Both the position numbers and the translations under genes were made by a program. DNA of 6,259 bases from Clostridia bacterium. GTDB taxonomy: Bacteria; Bacillota; Clostridia; Christensenellales; Borkfalkiaceae. The notes under the pieces were generated by a model, which saw only the letters and a program-made list of their open reading frames with translations, had not been told where the DNA came from and ran no database searches. This document shows, in pieces, positions 6,211 to 6,259 of the stretch. Where the stretch lies: assembly GCA_029052615.1 (NCBI GenBank), contig JAIDIR010000210.1:1-6259 (forward strand), in the 5' to 3' direction. Numbering within the stretch: position 1 is the first letter of the stretch; each line of letters opens with the position of its first letter.

Positions 6211-6259
6211 GGGGGGGGGGGGGGGGGGGGGTGGTCGGGGGGGGGGGGGGGGGGGGGGG
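6210..6259. other. Poly-G end, probably sequencing or assembly artefact
   Basis: A 22-G run (6210-6231) is followed by TGGTC and a 23-G run (6237-6259). It sits at the 3' end of the plus strand, as expected when two-colour Illumina reads lose signal and call G. Read in the gene's frame it would encode poly-proline next to a signal peptide, which is implausible. It should be trimmed and not treated as genomic sequence. Confidence 0.88.

Noticed and set aside
6210..6259. G-quadruplex or homopolymeric phase-variation tract upstream of the gene
   Set aside because: Two runs over 20 G at a contig end are better explained by sequencing artefact. A biological tract would need confirmation from long reads.

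Overview
The window is almost entirely one very large minus-strand gene of at least 2,042 codons (nt 40 to 6168, frame still open to 6210). It encodes a secreted, membrane-anchored surface protein. A strong hairpin terminator lies at the left edge. At the right edge a poly-G run cuts the gene off, so the true start codon, ribosome binding site and promoter are not present. No second gene, RNA gene, CRISPR array, insertion sequence or integration site could be supported.

Organism: the combination of a DUF6273-type domain, many MBG/YDG-like and other bacterial Ig-like modules, and a C-terminal membrane anchor suggests an anaerobic member of the Bacillota (Clostridia, gut-type). Composition is moderate to high in GC. 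This is inference from protein style, as no taxonomic marker is present. The poly-G end and the break at a palindrome suggest a short-read metagenomic contig.

Protein layout from N to C terminus (right to left in the window): a signal peptide whose charged start is partly outside the called ORF; a DUF6273-like domain (about residues 91-372); a set of assorted Ig-like beta modules (about 379-740); an array of about ten MBG/YDG-like modules (about 741-1645) containing a duplicated three-module block of about 275 residues; a short membrane-proximal region (about 1646-1740); one transmembrane helix (about 1743-1764); and a cytoplasmic tail of about 278 residues. The tail consists of an Arg/Glu helix with 11-residue repeats, a Met/Gln/Pro-rich tract, a coiled coil, an amphipathic helix, an Ala/Pro/Thr-rich linker and an acidic end.

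Proposed working model (inference): the DUF6273-like head is displayed outside the cell on a long beta-module stalk, and the unusually long helical and low-complexity tail connects it to something inside the cell. That inside-outside design is the most interesting aspect of the window, because typical Gram-positive stalk adhesins are released to sortase and have almost no cytoplasmic tail.
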